Shown: piece by piece, positions 27,435 through 37,149 of the stretch
Layout of the letters: each line of letters opens with the position of its first letter
How positions within the stretch are numbered: position 1 is the first letter of the stretch
NCBI GenBank assembly: GCA_945833835.1
Contig: CAMAFR010000005.1
Coordinates: forward strand, 16,869-80,868
Direction of reading: 5' to 3'
DNA length: 64,000 nucleotides
Source of the DNA: an uncultured Bacteroides sp.
Lineage (GTDB): Bacteria; Bacteroidota; Bacteroidia; Bacteroidales; Bacteroidaceae
The notes under the pieces: generated by a model
What the model saw: only the letters and a program-made list of their open reading frames with translations
The model's database searches: none
What the model was told of the DNA's origin: nothing
Program-made: the position numbers and the translations under genes

Positions 27435-27481
27435 GAGGGTATGCCCCCACCGCCGGAGAGGCGATGGCGGGGCATACCCTC
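27435..27481. terminator. Terminator between the flavoprotein and MscS genes
   Basis: Perfect 13-bp arms GAGGGTATGCCCC (27435-27447) and its complement (27469-27481), with further GC pairing inside. It lies between convergent genes. The T tract after it is weak. Confidence 0.75.
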
Positions 27482-27503
27482 GATTGCTTTTCTCCACCGG
27501 CCT

Positions 27504-28364
27504 TTAATTCTCGGCCTGGTGGACAGTGAGTTGCGGGAAGGGGAATCCGATGCCTTCCTGGTTGAAGGTGGCATAGACCTTCTGGTTCATGTCAAACAGC
27601 ACGCTCCAGTAGTCGGCGGCTTTGGTCCAGACACGTACCTTGATGTCTACGCTGCTGGCGGCCAGTTCGTTCAGTGCGATGAACGGAGCCGGGTCTTTCA
27701 AAATACGGTCGTCTGCGGCGATGATGCGATCCAGTACGGCTTTCACTTTCGCAAAGTCCTCTCCATATTCCACCCCGAAGGTCCAGTCGATGCGGCGGGT
27801 TTCCGCTTTGTTGTAGTTCACCACGGCATTGCTGCTCAGCGAGCCGTTGGGCATGAAGACGATGCGGTTGTCGGGCGTGGTCAGGATGGTGTGGAAAATC
27901 TGGATTTCCTTGACGGTCCCGCTCATGCCGCCGGGAGCGTCGATGTAGTCGCCCACTTTGAAGGGTTTGAACACCAAGATGATGAGTCCTCCTGCAAAGT
28001 TGGACAGGTTGCCCGAGAGTGCCATACCCACGGCGACACCGGCCGAGGCCAAGAGGGCCGCGAAGCTGGTGGTCTCTACCCCCAGTTTGCCGATGACGGC
28101 AAATGCCAGGATGAGGTTGAGCAGCAGCGAGAGGAGGCTTTTCAGGAAGGTCTGTACGCTGACCTCCAGTTTCCGTTTCTCCAGCAGCTTGCTGATCAGG
28201 CGGCTGATTTGTTTGATGATGAACCGTCCCACCACATAGATGATGATGGCACCGATGAGGTCTTTGCCCACTTCGATGCCCCCGTTCATCAGCTTCTCTG
28301 CCAATTGTGCGATGTCGATTTTCTGTGTGGCATCGAGAACCACTTGCATAATTGTCAATAACAT
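27504..28364 (-). CDS. Small mechanosensitive channel, MscS family
   Basis: The 286-residue protein has three hydrophobic N-terminal helices. The pore helix region includes FAALLASAGVAVGMALSGNLSNFAGG, and then come the beta domain (GDYIDAPGGMSGTVKEIQIFHT) and the alpha/beta domain, ending in a C-terminal segment. This layout and length match E. coli-type MscS, which opens on hypo-osmotic shock. It is followed upstream on the same strand by the YciO-like gene, 32 bp apart, so co-transcription is possible. Confidence 0.95.
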   Translation of the reverse strand: MLLTIMQVVLDATQKIDIAQLAEKLMNGGIEVGKDLIGAIIIYVVGRFIIKQISRLISKLLEKRKLEVSVQTFLKSLLSLLLNLILAFAVIGKLGVETTSFAALLASAGVAVGMALSGNLSNFAGGLIILVFKPFKVGDYIDAPGGMSGTVKEIQIFHTILTTPDNRIVFMPNGSLSSNAVVNYNKAETRRIDWTFGVEYGEDFAKVKAVLDRIIAADDRILKDPAPFIALNELAASSVDIKVRVWTKAADYWSVLFDMNQKVYATFNQEGIGFPFPQLTVHQAEN

Positions 28365-28396
28365 AGTTTGGATAATATAAATAAAAAAAGAATGTT

Positions 28397-29008
28397 TCAG
28401 CGGATTACTTCGCCTTTGCCTTGCCGGATGATTTCGGGGTCGTCGTCACGGCAGTCAATGACGGTAGACGGTTCCGTACCGCCGATGCCGCCGTCGATGA
28501 TGAGATCCACGTCGTTGCCGAATTTCTCGTCTATCAGTTCGGGGTCGGTGATGTATTCGATGTCTTCCTCCTCGTCATGCGGAAGGGTAGTGGTGAGGAT
28601 GGGTGCGTCCAGCATCCGGCAGATGTCGCGGATGACCGGATGGTCGGGGACGCGGATGCCTACCTCCTTCCGGTTGCGGAAAATCTTGGGCAGCCGGCTG
28701 TCGGCGTTCAGGATAAAGGTGAAGGGGCCGGGCAGGTTGCGCTTCATCAGCTTGAACGTGGTGTTGCTGACGCGGGCATATTCGCTGATGTTGCTCAAGT
28801 CGTAGCAGATGATGGACAGGTAGTGCTTGCGCGCGTCGATATTCTTCAGCCGGCAGATGCGTTCGATGGGTCTTTCTTTCAGCGCATGGCAGCCGATGGC
28901 ATACATCGTGTCCGTGGGGTAGATGATGATGCCCCCGTCGTTGAGCAGGTCTACCACCTTCTGGAGGTCGGCAGGCTGGTTGTTTTTGTTGTAGAGTTTC
29001 AGTAACAT
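28397..29008 (-). CDS. YrdC/Sua5 superfamily protein, YciO-like
   Basis: The 203-residue protein has the YrdC fold: IIIYPTDTMYAIGCHA, ICRLKNIDARKHYLSIICYDLS, LMKRNLPGPFTFIL and IGIRVPDHP-like segments. The pattern ERICR, then LS(N/E)IS-Y, then RLMK-N-PG resembles E. coli YciO more than TsaC/Sua5. So annotation as threonylcarbamoyl-AMP synthase may be an overcall, although tsaE is in this window. It starts 5 bp after the stop of the Pif1-like gene and is probably in the same transcript. Confidence 0.85.
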   Translation of the reverse strand: MLLKLYNKNNQPADLQKVVDLLNDGGIIIYPTDTMYAIGCHALKERPIERICRLKNIDARKHYLSIICYDLSNISEYARVSNTTFKLMKRNLPGPFTFILNADSRLPKIFRNRKEVGIRVPDHPVIRDICRMLDAPILTTTLPHDEEEDIEYITDPELIDEKFGNDVDLIIDGGIGGTEPSTVIDCRDDDPEIIRQGKGEVIR

Positions 29009-29013
29009 GGTGG

Positions 29014-31026
29014 TCAGTGTTTCTTTTTTCTTTTTCTGAGTTCTTCGGCCAGCCGGAAGTGTATTTCGGCTTCCGCCTCTTTGCCGGCCTGTTCGAGCGC
29101 TTCGGCAAAGTACTGGTGGCTGCCTGCATGTTCCGGTTTCAGGGTCGTGGCCTTGTCGAGGTCGGCCACGGCACCTTCTGTGTCGTGGGTGTGCAGGCGG
29201 AGCCGCCCCCGGTTATAGACCGCCTTGAAGTGGAGCGGCTGTATCTGGAGGGCGTGGCTGAAGCATTCCTCCGCTTGGGGGATGTACCCCTCGTTGAAGA
29301 GGGTGATGCCTTTCCGCACCCAGGCGTCGGTAAAGTCCGGAAACAGCTCGATGGCCTTGTCATAGTTGGCCAGGGCGGCGCGGTTGTCGTGTGCGCCGGT
29401 CACACACTCGTTGCCCATCAGGTAGTATTCGCGGGCATATTTCTCTGTCCGCCGTTTTTGCTGTTGCAGTTGCTCTTTCAGCTGCCGGTTTTCTTCCTTC
29501 AGCCGGGTGATGATGCCCAGCTTCTTGCGGATGAACCGTTGTATGAGCGGTTTCTCGATGTCGTAGCGCGAGTGGATGGCCCGGAAGAACTGTTGCAGGA
29601 ACTCCCCGAAATCGCCGCGGTCGAACGCCTTGACGGCCGCCACATATTCCACGTCGGCTTGCGCCTTTTTCAGAGCCCGCTCTATTGCCTGCCGGTCGTT
29701 GAAGCGCCGGGCGAAGGCCACGATGTCGGGCCGCACGAAGATGTCGCTGCGGCTGATGGCACGTTTCAGGCGGATGCCTTCCAGCGACGTGCACCGGCTC
29801 AGGGCCACGTACGCCTGTCCGCCGGCAAACACCCCTCCTGTAAAGTCGATGACCGCCCGTGTGAAGGTCAGCCCCTGGCTCTTGTGTACCGTGATGGCCC
29901 AGGCCAGCCGGATGGGAAACTGGGTGAAAGTGCCCAGTTCCTCTTCTTCTATTTTCTTCTCCGTCTCGTTGTATCTGTAGCGGATGTTGCTCCACACCTC
30001 CTGCTCTACGCTCACCTCCCGGCCGTCTTCGGTCATGACGTGGAGGATGCCCTCATCATCAATGCCCGACAGGATGCCGATGGTGCCGTTCACCCATTGC
30101 TTCTTCTGGTCGTTCTTGATGAAGATGACCTGTGCGCCCGGCTTCACTTCCAGTTCGGTCAGGGTGGGGAGGCTGTTTTCGGGGAACTCGCCCTTGATTT
30201 CTCCCCGCAGGGTCACCGCTTCCCCGGCCAGGGCGGCCAGTTTCCGTTCGTTGATAGAGTCCACGGTGTCGCGCCGGGTGGCCAGGGTGATATAGAGGTC
30301 GTTGCCTTCTTCCGTCGGGAGTGGGGTGCCCAGGCGGGTGTTCAGCAGTTGCAGGTCGGCGGTGCCGGCGGTGTTGTTCCGGATGCGGTCGAGCACGTGT
30401 ACGAATGTTTCGTCCTTCTGGCGGTACACCTGGGTCAGCTCGATGGACACCAGCTCCATTTCCTGGAACACTTTGGCCGAGAAGAAATAGGGATTGGGAT
30501 AGAAACGGTTCAGAATGTCACGCTGGTCCGACGGGACCACTGGCTCCAGCTGGAACACGTCGCCCACCAGCAGCAGCTGTTTGCCCCCGAAGGGTTCGCG
30601 CATGTTGCGTGAGTAGACGCGCAGCACTTTGTCAATGAAGTCGATGATGTCTGCCCGCACCATAGATATTTCGTCGATGATGACCAGCTCGATGTTCTCG
30701 ATCAGCTTGCGGCGGTCGGCGGAATACTTTAAAGACTCCTGCAGACGGCCTCCGTGGAGGCTGTAGTTGGGGTCATCGGGCAGCAGCGGATGGAAGGGCA
30801 GCTTGAAAAAGCTGTGCAACGTGCTTCCGCCGGCATTGATGGCGGCGATGCCAGTAGGTGCCAGCACCACGTGTTTCTTCTTCACCGACTGGCAGACGTA
30901 CTTCAGGAAGGTGGACTTGCCTGTGCCGGCCTTTCCGGTGAGGAAGACGGAATTGTGGGTGTACTGGATGAGTCGCAGGGCGTTCTGGAACTCCTCGTTG
31001 CTGGTATCTATCTCGATGGCTTTCAT
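29014..31026 (-). CDS. Pif1-like DNA helicase with C-terminal TPR repeats
   Basis: The N-terminal 420 residues form a superfamily 1B helicase. They have Walker A LTGKAGTGKSTF (30-40), LAPTGIAAINAGGSTLHSFF, VIIDEISMVRAD and QVYRQ, and the C-terminal motifs WAITVHKSQGLTF and YVALSRCTSLEGI. After a coiled-coil segment (about 520-545) come three to four TPR-like repeats (550-665), with ALANYDKAIELFPDFTDAW and HALQIQPLHFKAVYNRG. Such helicases act in replication-fork or recombination processing, and the TPR tail suggests a protein partner. It leads a probable operon with the YciO-like gene. Confidence 0.9.
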   Translation of the reverse strand: MKAIEIDTSNEEFQNALRLIQYTHNSVFLTGKAGTGKSTFLKYVCQSVKKKHVVLAPTGIAAINAGGSTLHSFFKLPFHPLLPDDPNYSLHGGRLQESLKYSADRRKLIENIELVIIDEISMVRADIIDFIDKVLRVYSRNMREPFGGKQLLLVGDVFQLEPVVPSDQRDILNRFYPNPYFFSAKVFQEMELVSIELTQVYRQKDETFVHVLDRIRNNTAGTADLQLLNTRLGTPLPTEEGNDLYITLATRRDTVDSINERKLAALAGEAVTLRGEIKGEFPENSLPTLTELEVKPGAQVIFIKNDQKKQWVNGTIGILSGIDDEGILHVMTEDGREVSVEQEVWSNIRYRYNETEKKIEEEELGTFTQFPIRLAWAITVHKSQGLTFTRAVIDFTGGVFAGGQAYVALSRCTSLEGIRLKRAISRSDIFVRPDIVAFARRFNDRQAIERALKKAQADVEYVAAVKAFDRGDFGEFLQQFFRAIHSRYDIEKPLIQRFIRKKLGIITRLKEENRQLKEQLQQQKRRTEKYAREYYLMGNECVTGAHDNRAALANYDKAIELFPDFTDAWVRKGITLFNEGYIPQAEECFSHALQIQPLHFKAVYNRGRLRLHTHDTEGAVADLDKATTLKPEHAGSHQYFAEALEQAGKEAEAEIHFRLAEELRKRKKKH

Positions 31027-31036
31027 AATGCGGCTG

Positions 31037-31044
31037 CAAAATTA
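31037..31044 (-). promoter_or_regulatory. -7 box of the Pif1-like gene
   Basis: Leftward TAATTTTG, 11 bp before the ATG at 31026. The very short leader is unusual but common enough in Bacteroidetes. A short inverted repeat CCGGTTAG/CTAACCGG (31076-31097) follows upstream. Confidence 0.45.
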
Positions 31045-31187
31045 CATTGTTTTCGTGAGATATACAACTTCGCCACCGGTTAGTTGTCCCTAACCGGCCC
31101 AGCCCTTGCGTCAGATTGTCTCCTTCTCGGAGGGGGCTATTGAGCCTTTATTATCCACTGTGGAGGCCGTTGAATAACTCCGGGAGT

Positions 31188-31221
31188 TTTTGGTGATATT
31201 ACGTCAAATTGCGTATCTTTG
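31188..31221 (+). promoter_or_regulatory. Promoter of the ACT/PFL operon
   Basis: TTTTG (31188-31192) and TATCTTTG (31214-31221), spacer 21 bp, end 21 bp before the ACT-domain ATG. Confidence 0.65.
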
Positions 31222-31242
31222 CCCCCATTCTATATTTAAGCA

Positions 31243-31524
31243 GTGAAGAATATGAGCAGAACGATTATTACCGTAGTGGGCAAGGATACGGTGGGTATCA
31301 TTGCCAAAGTGTGCACATTCCTGGCAGAACATAAAGTGAACATTCTGGACATCTCGCAGACCATCGTGCAGGACTATTTCAACATGATGATGATTGTGGA
31401 CATGACCGACATGGAGAAACCCTTTGAACAGGCCGCCGCCGAGCTGGCCGAACTGGGCAAGGGGATGGGCGTGCAGGTGAAGTGCCAGCGCGAGGAAATC
31501 TTCGACATGATGCACCGTATATAA
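31243..31524 (+). CDS. ACT domain protein, UPF0237 family
   Basis: The 93-residue protein is a single ACT domain: MSRTIITVVGKDTVGIIAKV, then ILDISQTIVQDYFNMMMIVDM. These domains usually bind amino acids as dimers. The family (UPF0237) is conserved next to PFL/UPF0210 genes, as here, where the next gene starts 24 bp downstream. It is presumably a regulatory partner of that protein; the ligand is unknown. Confidence 0.93.
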   Translation: MKNMSRTIITVVGKDTVGIIAKVCTFLAEHKVNILDISQTIVQDYFNMMMIVDMTDMEKPFEQAAAELAELGKGMGVQVKCQREEIFDMMHRI

Positions 31525-31548
31525 ACCTTCAAAAAAAACGCAAGACAC

Positions 31549-32913
31549 ATGATCAATATATCAGAAGTTATAGAAACCAATAAGATGATCGAGCAGGAGA
31601 ATCTCGACGTGCGTACCATCACGATGGGCATCAACCTGCTTGACTGCGCCGATGGCAATCTGGACGTGCTTTGCCGGAAGATATATGACAAGATTCTCCG
31701 CCTGGCGAAGGACCTGGTCCGGACGGGCGAGGACATCTCTAAGGAATACGGCATCCCCATCGTCAACAAGCGCATTGCCGTCACCCCGATTGCGCTGGTG
31801 GGCGGAGCTGCCTGCCAGACACCGGATGACTATGTGCAGATAGCCCGTACGCTTGACCGGGTGGCCCGCGAAGTGGGCGTGAATTTCCTGGGTGGCTACT
31901 CGGCCATCGTGTCGAAAGGCATGAGCCGCAGTGACGAGCTGCTGATTCGTTCCATCCCCCGGGCGTTGGCCGAAACCGATTTCATCTGTAGCTCGGTCAA
32001 TGTGGGCTCTACCAAGACCGGTATCAACATGGATGCCGTGAAGCTGATGGGCGAAATCATCAAGGAGACGGCCGAGCTGACCCAGGAGCGCATGTCGCTG
32101 GGCTGTGCCAAGCTGGTGGTGCTCTGCAACGCGCCCGATGACAATCCCTTCATGGCCGGTGCGTTCCACGGCGTGTCCGAAGCCGATGCCGTGGTGAGTG
32201 TGGGGGTCAGCGGTCCTGGCGTGGTGAAGTATGCCCTTGAGCAGGTTCGTGGGGCCAGCTTCGAGGTGTTGTGTGAGACCATCAAGCGGACGGCGTTCAA
32301 GATTACCCGGGTGGGGCAGTTGGTGGCCAAGGAGGCCTCATGCCGTCTGGGCGTGCCGTTCGGCATCATCGACTTGTCGTTGGCGCCTACGCCGGCGGTG
32401 GGCGACAGTGTGGCCGAGATTCTTCAGGAAATCGGTCTGGAATATGCCGGGGCGCCCGGTACGACGGCAGCTCTGGCCTTGCTCAACGACCAGGTGAAGA
32501 AGGGCGGCATCATGGCTTCGTCTTACGTGGGCGGACTGAGCGGAGCCTTTATCCCGGTCAGCGAAGACCAGGCCATGATTGATGCGGTGGAGGCCGGTGC
32601 GCTGACGCTGGAGAAGCTGGAGGCCATGACCTGCGTCTGCTCCGTCGGGCTGGACATGATTGCCATTCCCGGCTCCACGTCGGCGGCAACGGTGGCCGGC
32701 ATTATTGCCGACGAGGCCGCCATCGGCATGATTAACCAGAAGACGACGGCGGTGCGCATCATTCCTGCCGTGGGCAAGGAGGTGGGCGACCGTGTGGAGT
32801 TTGGCGGATTGCTGGGGTATGCTCCCATCATGCCGGTCAACCCGTATAGCTGTGAGGCGTTTGTGGGTCGCGGTGGCCGCATTCCGGCACCGGTGCACAG
32901 TTTCAAGAACTGA
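31549..32913 (+). CDS. PFL family protein (UPF0210/DUF711)
   Basis: This 454-residue protein matches the UPF0210 family, related in fold to pyruvate formate-lyase but without a glycyl radical loop that I can see. Recognisable blocks are [60 protein letters not shown] and the C-terminal [18 protein letters not shown]. The biochemical function is not established. It forms a two-gene unit with the ACT-domain gene, and the UvrD-like helicase begins 11 bp downstream. Confidence 0.93.
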   Translation: MINISEVIETNKMIEQENLDVRTITMGINLLDCADGNLDVLCRKIYDKILRLAKDLVRTGEDISKEYGIPIVNKRIAVTPIALVGGAACQTPDDYVQIARTLDRVAREVGVNFLGGYSAIVSKGMSRSDELLIRSIPRALAETDFICSSVNVGSTKTGINMDAVKLMGEIIKETAELTQERMSLGCAKLVVLCNAPDDNPFMAGAFHGVSEADAVVSVGVSGPGVVKYALEQVRGASFEVLCETIKRTAFKITRVGQLVAKEASCRLGVPFGIIDLSLAPTPAVGDSVAEILQEIGLEYAGAPGTTAALALLNDQVKKGGIMASSYVGGLSGAFIPVSEDQAMIDAVEAGALTLEKLEAMTCVCSVGLDMIAIPGSTSAATVAGIIADEAAIGMINQKTTAVRIIPAVGKEVGDRVEFGGLLGYAPIMPVNPYSCEAFVGRGGRIPAPVHSFKN

Positions 32914-32923
32914 CGGGGGCCGT

Positions 32924-35197
32924 ATGTCGAATTATCTGGAAGAACTCAACGGCAGCCAGCGAGCTGCCGTTTTGTATAATGACGGCCCTTCGTTAGTCAT
33001 TGCCGGTGCCGGGTCGGGCAAGACACGGGTGCTGACCTACAAGATAGCCTATCTGCTGGACAACGGCTATGAGCCTTGGTCCATCCTGGCACTGACCTTT
33101 ACCAACAAGGCAGCGCGCGAAATGAAGGAGCGCATCGCCCGGCAGGTGGGCATGGACCGCGCGCGTTACCTGTGGATGGGCACATTCCACTCCCTGTTCT
33201 CGCGCATCTTGCGGATGGAAGCGGAGCTCATCGGCTTTACGCCCCACTTCACCATCTATGATGCGGCCGACTCGAAGAACCTGCTGAAGACCATCATCAA
33301 GGAGATGCAGCTCGACGACAAGACCTATAAGCCGGCGGTGGTGCAGCACCGCATCAGCCAGGCCAAGAACCGGCTGCTCCTGCCCGAGGTGTACGGGGCG
33401 GATGCCGGGTTGCGGGAGGCGGACACCGCCGCCAAGATGCCGGCCATCGGGCAGATTTATCGCCGGTATGCGGAGCGGTGCCGGCAGAGCGATGCCATGG
33501 ATTTCGATGACCTGTTGCTCCAGACCTACCTGCTGTTCGACCGTCATCCCGAGGTGGCCGGCCGCTATGCCGAGCGGTTCCGCTATGTGCTGGTGGATGA
33601 GTACCAGGACACCAACTACGCCCAGCACTGCATTGTCCGGCAGCTGACACAGAAGTACCGGCGCGTGTGCGTGGTGGGCGACGACGCGCAGAGCATCTAT
33701 TCGTTCCGGGGCGCGAACATCGACAATATCCTGAAGTTCACGGAGCTTTACCAGGAAGCCCGCCTGTTCAAGCTGGAGCAGAACTACCGTTCCACGCAGA
33801 CCATCGTGAAGGCGGCCAACAGCCTGATTGCCAAGAACCGTGACCGGATACAGAAAGAAGTGTTCTCCGAGAATCAGGCGGGTGACCCGCTGACGGTGTC
33901 GTGTGCGTATAGTGACGTGGAGGAAGGGGAGATTGTCGCCAACCGGCTGCAGCGGCTCCACCTGCGCGAAGAGTGCGGCTACGACGGTTTTGCCATTCTC
34001 TACCGCACCAATGCGCAGAGCCGTATCTTCGAGGAGGCCTTGCGCAAGCGCAACATCCCCTACCGCATTTACGGAGGCTTGTCATTCTATCAGCGCAAGG
34101 AGATAAAGGACATTATCTCGTACTTCCGGTTGGCCGTCAATCCGCATGACGAGGAGGCCTTTAAGCGGGTGCTCAACTATCCGGCGCGGGGGATTGGCAA
34201 TACCACGCTGAACAAGCTGCTGGCCGCTGCCACCACGCATCACGTCAGTCTTTGGACGGTGGTCGAGGAACCGGCGGCCTACGGACTGGAGGTGAGCAAA
34301 GGCACGCTGGCCAAGCTGAAAGGATTTCACGACCTGATAGCCGGTTTTAGGGCCGACACGGCGGTGAAGGATGCGTATGAGCTGGGTGGAGAGATTGTGC
34401 GGCAAGCGGGCATCGTCAGCGACCTCTATCAGGACCGTTCGCCCGAAAGCCTCAGCCGGCAGGAGAATGTGGAGGAGCTCATGACGGGCATCCACGATTT
34501 CTGTGCCTTGCGGCAGGAGGAAGGCAATACCCGTGTGGGACTGTCGGACTACCTCTCGGAAGTCTCATTGCTGACCGACCAGGACAGCGGGACCGATGAG
34601 GAGGGGGCCAAAGTATCGTTGATGACCATCCATTCGGCTAAGGGGCTGGAGTTTCGCACGGTCTTTGTGGTGGGGCTGGAAGAGAACCTGTTTCCCAGCC
34701 TGCTCTCGGGTGACTCCTATCAGGCGCTCGAAGAGGAACGCCGGCTGTTTTATGTCGCCATCACCCGTGCCGAGGAACATTGTTTCCTGTCGTATGCCAA
34801 GAGCCGGTTCCGGTATGGGAAGACCGAGTTCTGCTCGCCCAGCCGTTTTTTGCGCGACATTGATGCCCGCTACGTGCAGTGGCCCGAGGGGGCTCCTCAG
34901 ACGGTGCGGCAAGACAGTCCTCCGCCGGTGCGCAAAGTGTTCATCCCGTCAGTCAGACCGGTCCCGACTGTATCGGCGACAGGCGCCTCGGCATCTTCAT
35001 GGGCTCCGACGACCGTGATGACCAAGGCTGGGCGGTTGCAGGTAGGCGACATGATTGAGCACGAACGGTTCGGTCCCGGCGAGGTGACCCGGCTGGAAGG
35101 CAGCGGTGATGACTGCAAGGCGACGGTGGTGTTCCGCCATGCGGGGACCAAACAGCTGCTGCTGAAGTTTGCCCGCTTCAAGATTGCGGGCCGGTGA
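32924..35197 (+). CDS. UvrD/PcrA-family DNA helicase
   Basis: The 757-residue helicase is of superfamily 1A: Q-motif LNGSQRAAV, Walker A AGAGSGKTRVLTYK (27-), LALTFTNKAAREMKER, DEYQDTNYAQH, GDDAQSIYSFRGA, LEQNYRS, LMTIHSAKGLEF and YVAITRAEEHCFLSYA. The C-terminal end (VGDMIEHERFGPGEVTRLEG) resembles the Tudor-like tail of PcrA that contacts RNA polymerase. It probably acts in repair and transcription-replication conflict. The ATG at 32924 is chosen because upstream extensions overlap the PFL gene. It is convergent with dnaX, 19 bp apart. Confidence 0.94.
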   Translation: MSNYLEELNGSQRAAVLYNDGPSLVIAGAGSGKTRVLTYKIAYLLDNGYEPWSILALTFTNKAAREMKERIARQVGMDRARYLWMGTFHSLFSRILRMEAELIGFTPHFTIYDAADSKNLLKTIIKEMQLDDKTYKPAVVQHRISQAKNRLLLPEVYGADAGLREADTAAKMPAIGQIYRRYAERCRQSDAMDFDDLLLQTYLLFDRHPEVAGRYAERFRYVLVDEYQDTNYAQHCIVRQLTQKYRRVCVVGDDAQSIYSFRGANIDNILKFTELYQEARLFKLEQNYRSTQTIVKAANSLIAKNRDRIQKEVFSENQAGDPLTVSCAYSDVEEGEIVANRLQRLHLREECGYDGFAILYRTNAQSRIFEEALRKRNIPYRIYGGLSFYQRKEIKDIISYFRLAVNPHDEEAFKRVLNYPARGIGNTTLNKLLAAATTHHVSLWTVVEEPAAYGLEVSKGTLAKLKGFHDLIAGFRADTAVKDAYELGGEIVRQAGIVSDLYQDRSPESLSRQENVEELMTGIHDFCALRQEEGNTRVGLSDYLSEVSLLTDQDSGTDEEGAKVSLMTIHSAKGLEFRTVFVVGLEENLFPSLLSGDSYQALEEERRLFYVAITRAEEHCFLSYAKSRFRYGKTEFCSPSRFLRDIDARYVQWPEGAPQTVRQDSPPPVRKVFIPSVRPVPTVSATGASASSWAPTTVMTKAGRLQVGDMIEHERFGPGEVTRLEGSGDDCKATVVFRHAGTKQLLLKFARFKIAGR

Positions 35198-35216
35198 CCG
35201 GTAGAGATGCTCCGGC

Positions 35217-37034
35217 TTATGCCAGTTCCAGTCCGAAGGTTTCTTTCAGCTTCATCAGCGACGGATTTTTCTGGCTCATCAGTTGGAAGCGTTCTACGGG
35301 GCTGTAGGCCCGCACTGTCTCGTTTTCCTCGCTCACCCGTACCTCCATGCGGATGCGCCGGTTGTGCAGTTGTTGTTGCAGGTATGCCACAATCTGCGGC
35401 GACAGCCGTTCCATGTACTGGCGCACCATGTCGTTGTCTACCGTTACTTCAAACACGTCCTCCGCTTTCAGGTGGGGGGCGGCGTTCATCATGCGGGCGG
35501 CGTTGGCGGCTTCCTCCTTGGGCAGTTGTGCGGCGAATTCCCGCCAGCAGAAACTGAGGGCCTTTTCATCGAACGGATAATCCGTATAACCCTTGCCGGT
35601 GGCATCGTTGCCTGTGGCGGCCATCGGTGCGGTATTGGCCTTGGCCGGTGTCGGCGGTTTGCGGCGGATGGACATGCCCAGACTGCCGGCCTGCACTACG
35701 GGTATCTTGGGCCGGCCTGTCTCGTGCTGGTCAGCCGGAGGGAGCGGGGCTGCCTGGCTGCCGGGAGCAGGAGTACCGGTAGGGACTGGACGTGCCGGAG
35801 CCGGCGCCGGAGGGGGAACCGGTGTGGCGGCAGGACCTGCGTTGGCGGTCGGGGCAGGCGCAGGCGTTGGCTGCGGGGTGGTGAAGGGGGAGGAAATAGA
35901 CGGTCGAGGGCTACGCCCGTCACCGGGGGTGTCATTCGGGTCGGCCGTGAGTTGCGACAGCTGTATGAGGGTCAGTTCCACCAGCAGCCGTTTGTTCTTG
36001 CTGGCCCGGTAATTCAGGTCACAGTCGTTGGACAGCTTCATGGCCCGGTACAGGAATCGGGGGGTGCATTGCTGCGCCTGCGCCTGATAGCGTTCGCGGA
36101 TGGAGGCACCCACCTCCAGGAGCGGGAGAGTCGAGGCGTCGCGGCTCACCAGCAGGTCGCGGAAGTGCGACGAGAGGCCGGTGATGAAGTGTCCGCCGTC
36201 GAATCCCTTCGACAGGATTTCGTTCAGCAGCAGCATGCAGTCCAGCGTACGGTTCTGCAGGATGGCCTCCGTGAGCCGGAAGTAGTATTCATAGTCCAGC
36301 ACGTTCAGGTTGTCGATGACGCTGCGGTAGGTGATGTTCCCGTTGGTGAAGCTCACCACCTGGTCGAAGATGGACAAGGCGTCGCGCATACCGCCGTCAG
36401 CCTTTTGGGCGATGACGTTCAGTGCCTCCGGCTCGGCGTGGATGTGCTCTTTCTGTGCCACTTCGGCCAGGTATTCCACGATGTCGTTCACGTTGATGCG
36501 GTTGAAGTCATAAATCTGGCACCGGCTGAGGATGGTGGGCAGAATTTTGTGCTTCTCGGTGGTGGCGAGGATGAAGATGGCGTGGTGGGGCGGTTCTTCC
36601 AGTGTCTTGAGGAAAGCGTTGAAGGCCGCTTGCGACAGCATGTGCACTTCGTCAATGATATACACCTTGTAGTGTCCTATCTGGGGCGGGATACGCACCT
36701 GGTCAATCAGCGAGCGGATGTCCTCGACCGAGTTGTTCGAGGCGGCGTCCAGCTCGTGGATGTTGTAGGAGCGTTGTTCGTTGAAGGCACGGCAGGACTC
36801 ACACTCGTTGCAGGCCTCGCCGCCAGCAGTGGGATGCAGGCAGTTGATGGTCTTGGCGAAGATACGGGCGCAGGTGGTCTTGCCCACCCCGCGCGGGCCG
36901 CAGAACAGATAGGCGTGTGCCAGCTTGTCGTTGGCAATGGCGTTTTTCAGGGTGGTGGTCAGTGCCCGTTGTCCCACTACGGTACCGAAGGTGGACGGAC
37001 GGTATTTGCGTGCCGATACGATATAGTCTCCCAT
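35217..37034 (-). CDS. dnaX: DNA polymerase III subunit gamma/tau
   Basis: DnaX is the clamp-loader ATPase and organiser of the replisome. The 605-residue protein has YRPSTFGTVVGQ, Walker A GPRGVGKTT (46-54), the zinc module CNECESC and DEVHMLS, and the clamp-loader arginine-finger region TILSRCQIYDF. A Pro/Ala-rich linker (about 390-440) separates the ATPase from a C-terminal tau-like domain. I see no slippery heptamer of the A-AAA-AAG type, so only one product is likely. A promoter lies at 37068-37075. Confidence 0.96.
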   Translation of the reverse strand: MGDYIVSARKYRPSTFGTVVGQRALTTTLKNAIANDKLAHAYLFCGPRGVGKTTCARIFAKTINCLHPTAGGEACNECESCRAFNEQRSYNIHELDAASNNSVEDIRSLIDQVRIPPQIGHYKVYIIDEVHMLSQAAFNAFLKTLEEPPHHAIFILATTEKHKILPTILSRCQIYDFNRINVNDIVEYLAEVAQKEHIHAEPEALNVIAQKADGGMRDALSIFDQVVSFTNGNITYRSVIDNLNVLDYEYYFRLTEAILQNRTLDCMLLLNEILSKGFDGGHFITGLSSHFRDLLVSRDASTLPLLEVGASIRERYQAQAQQCTPRFLYRAMKLSNDCDLNYRASKNKRLLVELTLIQLSQLTADPNDTPGDGRSPRPSISSPFTTPQPTPAPAPTANAGPAATPVPPPAPAPARPVPTGTPAPGSQAAPLPPADQHETGRPKIPVVQAGSLGMSIRRKPPTPAKANTAPMAATGNDATGKGYTDYPFDEKALSFCWREFAAQLPKEEAANAARMMNAAPHLKAEDVFEVTVDNDMVRQYMERLSPQIVAYLQQQLHNRRIRMEVRVSEENETVRAYSPVERFQLMSQKNPSLMKLKETFGLELA

Positions 37035-37067
37035 GATGCGATAGATAGTGTTTTAACTGATTCACTG

Positions 37068-37075
37068 CAAATGTA
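37068..37075 (-). promoter_or_regulatory. -7 box of dnaX
   Basis: Leftward TACATTTG, 34 bp before the dnaX ATG; it forms half of a divergent promoter region with the box at 37118-37125. Confidence 0.55.
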
Positions 37076-37117
37076 CGGAAAATCTTGCGTTAATTAGGGT
37101 ATCCGACGAAATATTTC

Positions 37118-37125
37118 TATCTTTG
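37118..37125 (+). promoter_or_regulatory. -7 box of the divIC/ftsB-like gene
   Basis: TATCTTTG matches the consensus and ends 25 bp before the ATG at 37150. Reading frames that begin at 37123 would start inside this box, which rules them out. Confidence 0.65.
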
Positions 37126-37149
37126 TCCGGACACTTAAAACCGAACGAA

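Noticed and set aside
35217..37034. Programmed frameshift in dnaX
   Set aside because: No slippery A-rich heptamer with a downstream hairpin was found in the linker region; a single 605-residue product is the simplest reading.
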